From BA4 sp044376575 (GTDB lineage Bacteria; Bacteroidota; Bacteroidia; CAIKAF01), in assembly GCA_044376575.1 (NCBI GenBank), contig JBILKR010000003.1:62001-126000 (forward strand): 64,000 nucleotides of DNA, written 5' to 3'. This document shows positions 25,102-34,795 of this stretch, piece by piece. The position numbers and the translations under genes are program-made. Numbering within the stretch: the stretch's first letter is position 1; every line of letters begins with the position of its first letter. The notes under the pieces are model-generated. The model saw only the letters and a program-made list of their open reading frames with translations. It was not told the DNA's origin and made no database searches.

Positions 25102-27285
25102 ATGAAAGCAATCTTATCTTCAATACTTTTTATTCTGCTGGTATTAAATATAAATGCTCAGGTACAAATGAACAGTGAAACAAAGTTGTCGTTTCATCGG
25201 ATACAAAAAGTATTTTCTCAAAAAACGAATTCGCTTTCAAACCTAAAAAGTTTGCAGCATGAATATCCTATTCAAGCCATTTCAGAAGATATCTATGTTT
25301 CTTGTATCGCGCTAAAAGATAAATCATTTCGTCGTGATGAATTAGAGCAATCAGGTTATTTAATAGGTTCAGAAATTGGAAATATTATTACAATTAGAGT
25401 TCCATTATCAGCTATCGGAAATATTTCTCAACTAAAAGGAATCACTTATCTGGAAATGGCTGAAAAAGTAAAACCTAATTTGGATAAAGCAGTAAAAGAT
25501 GTGAGAGCTGACAGTGTACACATGGGTATTCAATTGCCATCGCCATTTACCGGAAAAGATGTATTCATTGGAATTACAGATTGGGGATTCGATTATACCC
25601 ACCCGATGTTTTATGATACTACCTATTCAAATACAAGAATTTTTGCAGCATGGGATCAATTTAAACAATCCGGTCCGGCGCCACAAGGTTTCAATTATGG
25701 TACAGAATATTCTACGCCTTTTGAATTATTTGCTGCGGGTTCAGATACTTCTAATATTTATAAATTACATTATCACGGAACGCATGTTGCCGGAATATGT
25801 GGAGGAAGTGGTGCAACAACACCATATCGCGGCGTCGCTTTTGACTCACAGTATTTATTAGCAACATTTTTAGTTGATTTATCAGCTGTACTTGATGCAT
25901 TCAGCTGGATGAAACAAAAAGCAGATACAGAGGGAAAACGATTGGTCATCAATATGAGCTGGGGATTATATTATATGGGTAATTTAGATGGAACATCTTT
26001 ATTAAGTCAGGCAATTGATAACTATGCCGCACAAGGTGTGGTATTTGTTTCATCAGCAGGTAATAATGGTGATGTTAATTTTCATATTAAAAAAACATTC
26101 AATCAGGATACATTAAAAACAAAAATTGATTTTTATTCTTATACTGCGAATGCCAATATGTGGGGACAAAGCATCACCATGTGGGGCACTCCCGGTAATC
26201 CGTTTTCTTCTTCTGTCATGATCTTAAATAATTCCAATCAGATATTGGCACAGACACCAATGTACCATACATCATTGCATCATGGATATATTGATACAAT
26301 TTTAGTAGTTGGTCCAGATACTTTATTTTATAATATTAGTATTGATAGCACTAATTTTTTTAATCAGCGTCCTCAGATGCGTTTGAGAGTGAAAAATAAA
26401 AACACGTCATTGAAAATTGCATTAAAATCTTATGCTGATCAGGGAACGGTGCATTACTGGAATGTGACAGAACTCTCTAATGATGTAGGAAACTGGGGCA
26501 TGCCTTTTTCATCATTAGGAACCGGATGGACATTAGGGAATAAGGAATATGGAATAGGAGAACCGGCCTGTGCAGAAAATGTGATTAGCGTGGCAGCCTA
26601 TACTTCGGAATATTATACACCGTCTGGTAATTTGGCCGGTGGCCAACCGGCAACATTTTCAAGTTTTGGTCCATTGATTAATGGAACAATGAAGCCGGAT
26701 ATTGCGGCACCCGGTGTTTCTGTTGCCTCTTCCATTTCATCATTTACCAATGCATCATATACGCCCAATACAACTATAACTTTTCAATCTGTTGATTATC
26801 CCTTTGCACGTTTGTCAGGAACCTCCATGTCATCACCGGTAGTAGCAGGAGTAGTAGCATTAATGCTAGATGCAAATCCATGGTTGATGCCTGCACAAAT
26901 CAAACAAATATTAAAAGAAACAGCACGTGAAGATGCAAAAACCGGAAATATACCTGATACGGGAAGTGTAAAGTGGGGTTGGGGTAAAGTACACGCATGG
27001 CGTGCAGTTTGGCAGTCGGTATATAATGCATCTGTTGACTCAGAATCGTTGTCTTCGTTCTTAGTTTATCCGAATCCTGCTAAAGATAATGTTTATATAG
27101 TGCTGCCTCCACAGATAAATCTAAACCTTTACAGAATAGTAGATGTATCCGGAAAAGTATGGATACAAAATGAATTTAATAACGATATTCCGGTTAATGT
27201 TGGTCAATTATCTACAGGGTTATATTATATTCAGATACTAACAGCAGAAGGCACTTGGTTAACTTCTAAACTGATTAAAACTTAA
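25102..27285 (+). CDS. Subtilisin-like serine protease (S8) with type A T9SS sorting domain
   Basis: 727-residue secreted protease. Signal peptide of about 20 residues; a propeptide-like region to about 140; then the S8 domain with Asp160 (ITDWGFDYTHP), His225 (YHGTHVAGICGG) and Ser575 (LSGTSMSSPVVAG). An insertion of about 150 residues between VFVSSAGNNG and the Ser motif probably forms a separate beta domain. The last 75 residues are a type A (Por) sorting domain: VYPNPAKDNVYI, then VDVSGKVW and LSTGLYYIQIL, ending TSKLIKT. All catalytic residues are present, so it should be active and either released or anchored at the cell surface after PorU cleavage. It is convergent with ppk1, with five bases between the stops. 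Confidence 0.93.
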   Translation: MKAILSSILFILLVLNINAQVQMNSETKLSFHRIQKVFSQKTNSLSNLKSLQHEYPIQAISEDIYVSCIALKDKSFRRDELEQSGYLIGSEIGNIITIRVPLSAIGNISQLKGITYLEMAEKVKPNLDKAVKDVRADSVHMGIQLPSPFTGKDVFIGITDWGFDYTHPMFYDTTYSNTRIFAAWDQFKQSGPAPQGFNYGTEYSTPFELFAAGSDTSNIYKLHYHGTHVAGICGGSGATTPYRGVAFDSQYLLATFLVDLSAVLDAFSWMKQKADTEGKRLVINMSWGLYYMGNLDGTSLLSQAIDNYAAQGVVFVSSAGNNGDVNFHIKKTFNQDTLKTKIDFYSYTANANMWGQSITMWGTPGNPFSSSVMILNNSNQILAQTPMYHTSLHHGYIDTILVVGPDTLFYNISIDSTNFFNQRPQMRLRVKNKNTSLKIALKSYADQGTVHYWNVTELSNDVGNWGMPFSSLGTGWTLGNKEYGIGEPACAENVISVAAYTSEYYTPSGNLAGGQPATFSSFGPLINGTMKPDIAAPGVSVASSISSFTNASYTPNTTITFQSVDYPFARLSGTSMSSPVVAGVVALMLDANPWLMPAQIKQILKETAREDAKTGNIPDTGSVKWGWGKVHAWRAVWQSVYNASVDSESLSSFLVYPNPAKDNVYIVLPPQINLNLYRIVDVSGKVWIQNEFNNDIPVNVGQLSTGLYYIQILTAEGTWLTSKLIKT

Positions 27286-27290
27286 TCTCA

Positions 27291-29381
27291 TTAATCATCC
27301 ATAAATAATTTGAAGTATTTGTTTCTCAAATACTCGTAAATTTTTTCTTGTGCGCGTATCGGATATTCACCTTCGGTTACTGGTATGGGATGATGTTGTA
27401 AATGTTCGTCTAAAATTTTTGCTTTTTTGGTATCTTTTAACTGGATATGTAAAATATCCATCAACTCTTTTTTTAACAATGGATCAACTATCGGGAATGC
27501 CAATTCAATGCGATGATACAGATTGCGTTTCATCCAGTCGGCAGATGATAAGTACAATAAATTTTCACCTCCATGATAAAAAATAAATACCCTGGCATGT
27601 TCAAGATACATATCTACAATTCTTCTTACAGTGATGTTTTTACTGAACAGCTGCATAGGAACAAGGCAGCAAATACTTCTAATAATAATATCTATTTTAA
27701 CACCGGCCTCGCTGGCTTCATATAATTTATCTATAATATGATCATCTTCAAGATTATTTAATTTAATCAGAATGTATGCTTTTTCTCCGCGCTTTGCAGC
27801 CTTAATTTCATGATCAATTAATTCTTTAAGCTGATCGATCATGTTAAAATGGGCGACTAGTAAGTGGTTGAAATTAACCTGGGTCTCCTGTGTTTCTAAA
27901 TATTCAAACAAACCTCTCAATTCATCGGTATATGATTCTTTACTTGTAAAAAATCCATGATCACAATAAATCTTAGCCGTTTTCTCATTAAAATTTCCGG
28001 TACTCATGAATGCATAGTCACGAATACCTCTCCTGTTGCCTGAAATTCTTGAAATTAAACAGGCTTTGGCATGCACTTTTAACCCTGGAATACTATATAT
28101 AATTTTTATACCTGCAGCTGCCATTTGCTGTGCAGATTTTAAATTCGACTCTTCATCAAAGCGTGCTTTTACTTCAACAAATACAGTTACTTTTTTCCCG
28201 TTTCTAGCGGCTGTAATAAATGCATTCACAATGGCAGAGTTAGATGCTACACGATATTGTGTGGCTTTTATTTCTGTTACTTTGGGATCAAAAGCCGCCT
28301 CATTTAAAAAGCGGATAAAATAATCATAACTCTGATAAGGATAATTCAACAGCCAGTCTTTAGTTTTTATTGCTTCAAACATCGAGGCATAACTATCGAA
28401 TTCAGGTAATCGCATAGGCTGAGGAATATATGATTCCAGCTGTGGCGATAAAGGATTAGGGAAACTGAAAAAATCAAAAAAGTTATGGTATTTACCACCC
28501 GGAATCATTTCATTTTTTTTCAGATGGAAACTATCCCTTAAAAATTCTATTACATGTTCAGGCATTCTTTCATCATATAGAAAACGAGAAGGTGCGCCTG
28601 TTTTACGTTTACTTAAATTTTTCTTTACAATATCAACGATATTACCTTCACCTTCATCATCAATGTGTAAATCAGCATCTCTTGAAACTTTGAAACTGTA
28701 ACAACTGTCAATTTCATACCCACGAAGCAACTGATCCAAGTTTAGGCGTATAATATCATCTAGCCATATAATTCCATGTCTTCCATTTTCAACCGGAAGT
28801 TCAATAAATCGCGAATGAATATCTGAAGGAATTTTTATGACTGCATAACGAATTCTTCGTTTTACCTGTTTTTTATTTGCTGATTCCCTTTTTTTATTTT
28901 TTGATTTCAATCCTACAATTAAGTAAATAGCGCCGTTTTGCAGAAACGGTGAAACTTTATTTTTTACAAGTAATATAGGTTGAATCTGATAAATCAGTTC
29001 ATCTTGAAAATATTTACGTGCATATTCTTTCTGGTCGCGACTTAATTGTTCATCATTCAGGAGATCAATATTGTTTTTTTCGAGAGAAGGAACAATATGA
29101 AGTCTGAATAGCTGACCAAATTCGTGTTGTTGTTTTGAAACAACAGACATGATCTCATCCAGCAATTTTTGTGCTTTTTCTGCTTTTTCTGCTTCGTCTT
29201 CATCATTCAACAGACTACGAATAGTACCTACCCTAACCCTGAAAAATTCATCGAGGTTAGAACTGTATATTGCCATGAACTTGATGCGTTCATACAATGG
29301 CAATTCTTCGTCCCAGGCTTCTCTCAGTACCCTGTAGTTAAAAGATAGCCAGCTAATATCCCTGTTAATATGCCTTTTCAA
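27291..29381 (-). CDS. ppk1: Polyphosphate kinase 1
   Basis: Reversibly transfers the terminal phosphate of ATP to polyphosphate, at the inner membrane face. 696 residues with all PPK1 domains: N-terminal INRDISWLSFNYRVLREAWD, head domain, and two phospholipase-D-like catalytic domains. The autophosphorylated His lies in GLKVHAKACLISR near residue 430, followed by FMSTGNFNEKTAKIYCDHGF; the second conserved set is RRIVDMYLEHARVFIFYHGG near 590. The C-terminus is typical (PIRAQEKIYEYL). It is a single-gene unit; no ppx is adjacent. Confidence 0.97.
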   Translation of the reverse strand: MKRHINRDISWLSFNYRVLREAWDEELPLYERIKFMAIYSSNLDEFFRVRVGTIRSLLNDEDEAEKAEKAQKLLDEIMSVVSKQQHEFGQLFRLHIVPSLEKNNIDLLNDEQLSRDQKEYARKYFQDELIYQIQPILLVKNKVSPFLQNGAIYLIVGLKSKNKKRESANKKQVKRRIRYAVIKIPSDIHSRFIELPVENGRHGIIWLDDIIRLNLDQLLRGYEIDSCYSFKVSRDADLHIDDEGEGNIVDIVKKNLSKRKTGAPSRFLYDERMPEHVIEFLRDSFHLKKNEMIPGGKYHNFFDFFSFPNPLSPQLESYIPQPMRLPEFDSYASMFEAIKTKDWLLNYPYQSYDYFIRFLNEAAFDPKVTEIKATQYRVASNSAIVNAFITAARNGKKVTVFVEVKARFDEESNLKSAQQMAAAGIKIIYSIPGLKVHAKACLISRISGNRRGIRDYAFMSTGNFNEKTAKIYCDHGFFTSKESYTDELRGLFEYLETQETQVNFNHLLVAHFNMIDQLKELIDHEIKAAKRGEKAYILIKLNNLEDDHIIDKLYEASEAGVKIDIIIRSICCLVPMQLFSKNITVRRIVDMYLEHARVFIFYHGGENLLYLSSADWMKRNLYHRIELAFPIVDPLLKKELMDILHIQLKDTKKAKILDEHLQHHPIPVTEGEYPIRAQEKIYEYLRNKYFKLFMDD

Positions 29382-29509
29382 AAACGTAACTTTAGTTCAA
29401 AAATAACATTTATCTTCTGAATTTACAGTTTAATTACCATCATGATGCAACGCTTTATCAATTGGATTAATCTTTAAAAATGGATATCTTCGAACTAATT
29501 TTTATTTCT

Positions 29510-29845
29510 ATGAAAACGATTTTCAGTTTTTTATTTTTTTTCTGCGTTTTACATTGCATGGCTTCTCAAACAACGGGAGATACAACCCATGTAAATTTTA
29601 ATTCATCCAGTGCTTTTATGGTGAATGCTTCTTCAACTCAATACCTTCAAATTCATCATATACCAACGGATAGTAATTCATTGATTACTGTTCAATCATC
29701 CAAAGGTGAAGTTATTACAAATCTTAATTATAGTCATCAGACAATTACAATAAACATGAATGATTTTAAAGAGAAATATTATTCACTAACTATTGTAAAC
29801 AACAATAAAATTCTATTCAGTAAAAGAATTATCATCCAACAATAA
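29510..29845 (+). CDS. Mini-protein resembling a free-standing T9SS type A sorting domain
   Basis: 111 residues from the ATG at 29510, chosen to give a signal peptide (MKTIFSFLFFFCVLHCMASQ); another ATG at 29480 would add ten residues. The mature 90 residues contain little besides a pattern like the type A C-terminal domain. YLQIHHIPTDSNSLITVQSS is followed by KGEVI, where such domains have the L-x-I strand and the D-x-x-G-K-x-V turn. Then come ITINMNDFKEKYYSLTIV (equivalent to LxxGxYxxxI, but without the Gly) and the basic end FSKRIIIQQ. No passenger domain is present. It lies six bases before the choice-of-anchor L gene, so they are co-transcribed. The resemblance is by pattern only. Confidence 0.65.
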   Translation: MKTIFSFLFFFCVLHCMASQTTGDTTHVNFNSSSAFMVNASSTQYLQIHHIPTDSNSLITVQSSKGEVITNLNYSHQTITINMNDFKEKYYSLTIVNNNKILFSKRIIIQQ

Positions 29846-29850
29846 TTGCT

Positions 29851-31506
29851 ATGAAAAAAATCCTTTTTATTATCGTTTTATCATTAATAGTAACTGTTAC
29901 TAATGCCCAATTAGATGTTAGTAATACATTAACACCGGCTCAATTGGTGCAGAATATGCTTGCCGGGCAAGGGGTGCAAATTTCAAATGTTCAGTTTAAC
30001 GGAGCTCCGGGCAATACCATCAACGAGCAGATTGGTAAGTTCATCGGAACTGCTTCCAATATTGGAATAGACAGTGGTCTAGTGCTTTGTACCGGAGATG
30101 TTGAACTTGCAGTTGGTCCGAATAATGCTGAAGGAACAACACAGGGTGGCGGTAATTTTGGTGCGAGTGATCCAGACCTTGATCTTTTAACAACAAATAC
30201 TACAAATGATAAAGCGGTGCTAGAATTTGATTTTATTCCTGCAGGAAATGATATCACTTTTAGGTATGTTTTTGGGTCTGAAGAGTACAATGAATATGTA
30301 TGTTCAGGTTTTAATGACGTATTTGGATTTTTTATCAGCGGACCGGGTTTTAATGGTCCGTTTCAATTACAGGCGGAGAATATTGCCATTATTCCAAATA
30401 CTTCAACACCTGTAGCTATTAACACAATCAATAACGGAACTGCCGGATTTGCAGGTGATCCTGCTACATGTGCTGCTATTGATCCACTTTGGAATACACA
30501 TACCGCATTATATGTAGATAATGCTGGTGGTACCTCAGTTCAGTTTGATGGGTTTACTGTGGTAATGGAGGCAAAAGCCGTTGTACAATGCAATCAGACT
30601 TACCATTTAAAATTAGCTCTTGCTGATGCCGGTGATGCTGCTTTTGATTCCGGAGTATTTCTTGAAGCAGGATCATTACAATCTGAAGCATTAGAAATCA
30701 GCGCGATTACTACTACTGGTGATACATTGATGGTGGAAGGTTGTAATTCAGCTATCTATGTTTTTAATCGCCCAACAGCAAATGATACTGCGTTTATTGA
30801 TATTGGTGTCTTTGGAACTGCAACGATGGGAACAGATTATTCCAATATACCCTCACAAATTGTGATGCCACCCGGTGTATTTTCAGATACTGTATCTATT
30901 ACTTCTAATTTTGATTTTATTCCAGAAGGAACCGAAACCATCACTTTAGCCATTTACTTTACCAATGCATGTGACGGAGACAGTGCAACTGCTTCGTTGT
31001 ATCTTTTAGATTATGATTCTTTACAGGTCGATTTATTTGAAGATACTGTAATTTGTACAGTTAATAATGAACAGGCTTCTCTATATGTAAATGTTAGCGG
31101 AGGGCTTCCTGATTATTTATATACATGGTCTAATTTAACAGATACTGTAGATTCGGTTGTAGTAGCTCCACCAACAGACACTGATTATTATGTAACTGTT
31201 TTGGATGCCTGTGGTTATTCTAAAATTTCAGATACAGTAAAAGTTACGGTGCAGTGTCCAATTATTGTTCCTAATGTAATGTCTTTACATCCTGACTCAC
31301 CCAATGGTATTTTTAATATAGTCAATATTACGCAGTACCCTGAAAATGAAGTTTACATTTATAATCGTTGGGGAAGACTGGTGTATTCAAAAACAAATTA
31401 TCAAAACGACTGGGATGGAGGAAATCTGGTTGAAGGAGTTTATTTTTATGTTGTAACCAATAATATTGAAGAGCCAATGGCAGGCACACTTCATATTTTT
31501 AAATAG
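29851..31506 (+). CDS. Secreted choice-of-anchor L protein with type B sorting domain
   Basis: 551 residues. Signal peptide MKKILFIIVLSLIVTVTNAQ, then a choice-of-anchor L domain at about 25-280. This includes GLVLCTGDVELAVGPNNAEG, the FRYVFGSEEYNEYVCSGFND core and DVFGFFISGPG, which are hallmark segments. A Calx-beta-like region follows at about 290-380 (TEGTETITL-like EGTETITLAIYF), then a PKD/SprB-like stretch. The final 75 residues are a shortened gliding-associated domain: VPNVMSLHPDSPNGIF and YNRWGRLVYSKT, ending in LHIFK. The usual NGDG.ND loop is degenerate. It should be exported by T9SS to the cell surface. gldA starts 14 bases downstream. Confidence 0.9.
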   Translation: MKKILFIIVLSLIVTVTNAQLDVSNTLTPAQLVQNMLAGQGVQISNVQFNGAPGNTINEQIGKFIGTASNIGIDSGLVLCTGDVELAVGPNNAEGTTQGGGNFGASDPDLDLLTTNTTNDKAVLEFDFIPAGNDITFRYVFGSEEYNEYVCSGFNDVFGFFISGPGFNGPFQLQAENIAIIPNTSTPVAINTINNGTAGFAGDPATCAAIDPLWNTHTALYVDNAGGTSVQFDGFTVVMEAKAVVQCNQTYHLKLALADAGDAAFDSGVFLEAGSLQSEALEISAITTTGDTLMVEGCNSAIYVFNRPTANDTAFIDIGVFGTATMGTDYSNIPSQIVMPPGVFSDTVSITSNFDFIPEGTETITLAIYFTNACDGDSATASLYLLDYDSLQVDLFEDTVICTVNNEQASLYVNVSGGLPDYLYTWSNLTDTVDSVVVAPPTDTDYYVTVLDACGYSKISDTVKVTVQCPIIVPNVMSLHPDSPNGIFNIVNITQYPENEVYIYNRWGRLVYSKTNYQNDWDGGNLVEGVYFYVVTNNIEEPMAGTLHIFK

Positions 31507-31520
31507 TAAGTGAGATATAC

Positions 31521-32438
31521 ATGTCGATAGAAGTAAAAAATATAACTAAAATTTACGGAGAACAAAAGGCATTGGATGATGTATCATTCAATGTTGAGAC
31601 CGGTAAAATTGTTGGCTTTTTGGGTCCTAATGGTGCAGGTAAATCTACCATGATGAAGATACTTACCGGGTTCATTCCACAAACTTCAGGAACTGCTTCA
31701 GTAAATGGATATGATGTGAATACTCAAATCATGGAAGTGAGAAGAAGTGTAGGTTATCTACCTGAAAACAATCCGCTATATCTAGACATGTATGTAAAGG
31801 AGTATTTACATTTTGTTGCCGGAATGCATGGTATTAAAAATAATGTTGATACACTGGTTCAGAAAATGATAGATATTACCGGACTGGGAATTGAACAAAG
31901 AAAAAAAATTGGAATATTATCGAAGGGATATAAGCAGCGTGTGGGATTGGCTCAGGCTTTAATTCATAATCCCAGTGTATTGATTTTAGATGAACCTACA
32001 GGTGGACTTGATCCTAATCAACTTGCAGATATTCGAAAATTAATTATTGATTTAGGAAAAGAAAAAACTGTGATGTTGAGCACACATATCATGCAAGAGG
32101 TACAGGCCATGTGTCAGCAGGTAATAATTATTGACAGAGGTAAGATTAAAGCCAATAAACCGACAGACAAATTACATACAGTACTCGAAATCAATAAAGA
32201 AGTTGTAGAGGTTGAATTTGAAAAGCCAGTGCTTGAAAAAGATTTATTGAGTATTACAGGTGTATTAACAGCTACATCGAAGACTGAGCAGGTATGGTGG
32301 ATTGAATCATCTGCAGAAAAAGATGTTCGTGCTGCTTTATTCAAATGGGCTGTAGAAAAAAATAATGCGGTACTCACGCTGAAAAAAATGGAAAAAACAC
32401 TGGAAGAAATTTTTCAGGAGGTTACACAAAACAAGTGA
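31521..32438 (+). CDS. gldA: Gliding-motility ABC transporter ATPase GldA
   Basis: ATP-binding subunit that with GldF and GldG forms an ABC transporter required for gliding in Flavobacterium johnsoniae. 305 residues: Walker A FLGPNGAGKSTMMKILTG near residue 36, Q-loop region VGYLPENNPLYLDMYVKEYL, signature LSKGYKQRVGLAQAL, Walker B LILDEPTGGLDPNQ and H-loop LSTHIMQEVQ. The PENNPLY segment and the 90-residue C-terminal extension fit GldA rather than a generic drug exporter. gldF and gldG are not adjacent. It is co-directional with the choice-of-anchor L cargo gene. A generic ABC-2 ATPase is the alternative. Confidence 0.85.
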   Translation: MSIEVKNITKIYGEQKALDDVSFNVETGKIVGFLGPNGAGKSTMMKILTGFIPQTSGTASVNGYDVNTQIMEVRRSVGYLPENNPLYLDMYVKEYLHFVAGMHGIKNNVDTLVQKMIDITGLGIEQRKKIGILSKGYKQRVGLAQALIHNPSVLILDEPTGGLDPNQLADIRKLIIDLGKEKTVMLSTHIMQEVQAMCQQVIIIDRGKIKANKPTDKLHTVLEINKEVVEVEFEKPVLEKDLLSITGVLTATSKTEQVWWIESSAEKDVRAALFKWAVEKNNAVLTLKKMEKTLEEIFQEVTQNK

Positions 32439-32440
32439 TA

Positions 32441-32472
32441 AAAAAAGGGGTGAATTTTCACCCCTTTTTTAT
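32441..32472. terminator. Bidirectional intrinsic terminator
   Basis: Perfect stem AAAAAAGGGGTGAA / TTCACCCCTTTTTT with a two-base central gap lies between the convergent gldA and ABC permease genes, with an A run on one side and a T run on the other, so it can serve both directions. Confidence 0.93.
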
Positions 32473-33801
32473 TTAGTTTTTATACATCAGCCACTTCCAG
32501 ATTTCTTTGTATGTAATTTTTTTCCCGTACATCAGAATTCCTGTTCTGTATATTTTTGCTGCGAGCCATGTAGTAAAAATAAATCCGGCAACCAATAAAA
32601 TGGCAGAAACTGCAAGCTCCCAGTAGGCTACACCAAACGGAATTCTTACCATCATTACAATGGGAGACGTAAGTGGAATAAATGAAAAAATTAACGCTAA
32701 CGTTCCATCAGGATTTTTTAACACAAACTGTGCGATGGCAATAGAGAACACAAGAGGTAATGTTACTGGAAGCATAAATTGTTGTGAATCCGATTCACTG
32801 TCGATTGCAGAACCTACTGCTGCAAATAATGAACTATATAATAAATAGCCACCTATGAAATAGAAAATAAACATGGTGATCATCACTGTAAAATCTGTTG
32901 TATTAAAAAGATTCAACATGCTATCTACTTCCATTCCACCCACTTCTGCCTGTGATTGAATAGCGCCTGCATTCACCTGTTCCATTAACGTAGGTGCAAA
33001 AATCAAGCTGACAAATGTGATGACTATACCGGAAAAAATTACCCAAATAATAAATTGTGTGAGTCCAACCAATGCCACTCCGATAATTTTACCCATCATT
33101 AACTGAAAGGGTTTAACAGAAGAAATAATTACTTCAACGATACGATTTGATTTCTCTTCCATCACCCCACGCAATACCTGAATGCCATAAAGCAGAATAA
33201 ACATGTAAATAAGAAATCCTGCGATCATGGCTACTGCAAATTTTTGATCTGCATAGTCACCTTCTTCTTTAATTCCAGTTGATGATTCTTTGATTTTTTT
33301 CTCAAACAAATTTACTTTCACCCGAACACTATCAAGAACACCCGGTTCAAGATTATACAAAATCAATCGTTGCTCTTCCAGTAATTTTTCAAGTTCTATT
33401 TCTATCGCCTGCTTCATTCCCATCGATGGTCTATCCTTAAAAGAGAGATGAATACTATTAGGATGTGCTACCGGATCTCTCGGTATATACAGTATCGATT
33501 GATAATTTTCATTGTAAATAGAATCACGAGCCTGAATATAATTGTCGTATTTCCAGATGAATTTTAATTTACTTTCCGGACGTCTGATATTATATGATTT
33601 CAATTCATCTGCAAAATGCGAAGGCGAATCATCAACCACGAGTACTACATGTTCTTTTTCTTCTTCAGAAACTGCAATCATGATAAGTGCTCCATAAAAT
33701 ACCGCCAATAAAATCGGACCAAGTATGGTCATGATAATAAATGATTTCTTTCGGACACGGGTTAGGTATTCACGTTGTATAACCAGCCATATCTTATTCA
33801 T
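32473..33801 (-). CDS. ABC-2 type transporter permease (NatB-like)
   Basis: 442-residue inner-membrane permease. One N-terminal helix after the motif IQREYLTRVRKKSFIIMT, a periplasmic domain of about 150 residues, then five or six helices from residue 195. The segment GIQVLRGVMEEKSNRIVEVI, followed by SSVKPFQLMMGKIIG, is the conserved elbow of the NatB/YhaP-type sodium or drug export permeases. It partners the ATPase at 33794, whose 3' end overlaps its start by eight bases. The substrate is unknown. Confidence 0.9.
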   Translation of the reverse strand: MNKIWLVIQREYLTRVRKKSFIIMTILGPILLAVFYGALIMIAVSEEEKEHVVLVVDDSPSHFADELKSYNIRRPESKLKFIWKYDNYIQARDSIYNENYQSILYIPRDPVAHPNSIHLSFKDRPSMGMKQAIEIELEKLLEEQRLILYNLEPGVLDSVRVKVNLFEKKIKESSTGIKEEGDYADQKFAVAMIAGFLIYMFILLYGIQVLRGVMEEKSNRIVEVIISSVKPFQLMMGKIIGVALVGLTQFIIWVIFSGIVITFVSLIFAPTLMEQVNAGAIQSQAEVGGMEVDSMLNLFNTTDFTVMITMFIFYFIGGYLLYSSLFAAVGSAIDSESDSQQFMLPVTLPLVFSIAIAQFVLKNPDGTLALIFSFIPLTSPIVMMVRIPFGVAYWELAVSAILLVAGFIFTTWLAAKIYRTGILMYGKKITYKEIWKWLMYKN

Positions 33802-34723
33802 GTGAACCTCCTTTTACATTTTGAATAAATATATCATTCATGGATGGGATGTGTTCGTTAAAATGATGTACATCGACTTTCTGAATGGCAGTTCTTAAAA
33901 GATCATTCGCATTCATTGAAGAAGGTAACTTTGCCATGATATAATTTTCCTGCTCATCACTGCGTTCACTGATGATGTTCACATCGTTTGGCAAAATTGA
34001 TTTTAATGCATCGGTATTGCCTGTAAATCCGATTTCGTAGGTATTCGTTTTATATTGTTTTTTAATTTCTTTCACTGATCCGTCCAGGATTTTTTTACTC
34101 TGATGAATCAGTGCAATGTGATCACACAATTCTTCTACAGATTCCATGCGGTGAGTAGAAAAAATAATGGTAGCACCATTCTTTTTTAAATCAAGTATTT
34201 CATCTTTAATCAGGTTGGCGTTTACAGGATCAAAACCGGTAAAAGGCTCATCGAAAATTAGCAGCTCCGGCTTATGCAGAATGGTGACAATAAATTGCAC
34301 TTTTTGTTGCATTCCTTTTGATAGTTCTTCAATTTTTTTATTCCACCATCCCTCAAGTTCAAATTTTTCAAACCAATAATCCAATGCTTTTTTTGCATCT
34401 TTTTTAGAAAGTCCTTTCAACTGAGCAAGATAAAGGGCTTGTTCACCTACTTTCATTTTTTTATAAAGACCTCTTTCCTCCGGTAAGTATCCGATGCTAG
34501 ATATATGTTTGGGAGCAAGCGGTTCATTATTAAAAAATAATTTTCCTTCATCGGGAGCTATGATCTGGTTGATGATCCGAATCATAGTTGTTTTTCCTGC
34601 TCCGTTTGGACCAAGCATCCCAAATACCGATCCTTTCGGAATTGACAGCGATACATCATTGAGGGCGGTATGGCTGGCATATCGCTTCACAATGTTTTCT
34701 GCTCTGAAAATATAATCACTCAT
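33794..34723 (-). CDS. ABC transporter ATP-binding protein (NatA-like)
   Basis: 309 residues with Walker A MLGPNGAGKTTMIRII, Q-loop region IGYLPEERGLYKKMKVGEQA, signature ELSKGMQQKVQFIVTIL, Walker B LLIFDEPFTGFDPVNA and H-loop FSTHRMESVEELCD. The EERGLY segment is characteristic of NatA-type ATPases. A 95-residue C-terminal extension follows the ATPase core. It overlaps the downstream permease gene by eight bases, indicating a translationally coupled exporter. The upstream gap contains TAATATTG, a near-match to a -7 element, on the minus strand. Confidence 0.92.
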   Translation of the reverse strand: MSDYIFRAENIVKRYASHTALNDVSLSIPKGSVFGMLGPNGAGKTTMIRIINQIIAPDEGKLFFNNEPLAPKHISSIGYLPEERGLYKKMKVGEQALYLAQLKGLSKKDAKKALDYWFEKFELEGWWNKKIEELSKGMQQKVQFIVTILHKPELLIFDEPFTGFDPVNANLIKDEILDLKKNGATIIFSTHRMESVEELCDHIALIHQSKKILDGSVKEIKKQYKTNTYEIGFTGNTDALKSILPNDVNIISERSDEQENYIMAKLPSSMNANDLLRTAIQKVDVHHFNEHIPSMNDIFIQNVKGGSHE

Positions 34724-34795
34724 GATACAATATTACATAAAGTGTTTATGAATGTTATTCATGTAAATTAATACTTAACTTTTTTTTAAGGATTT

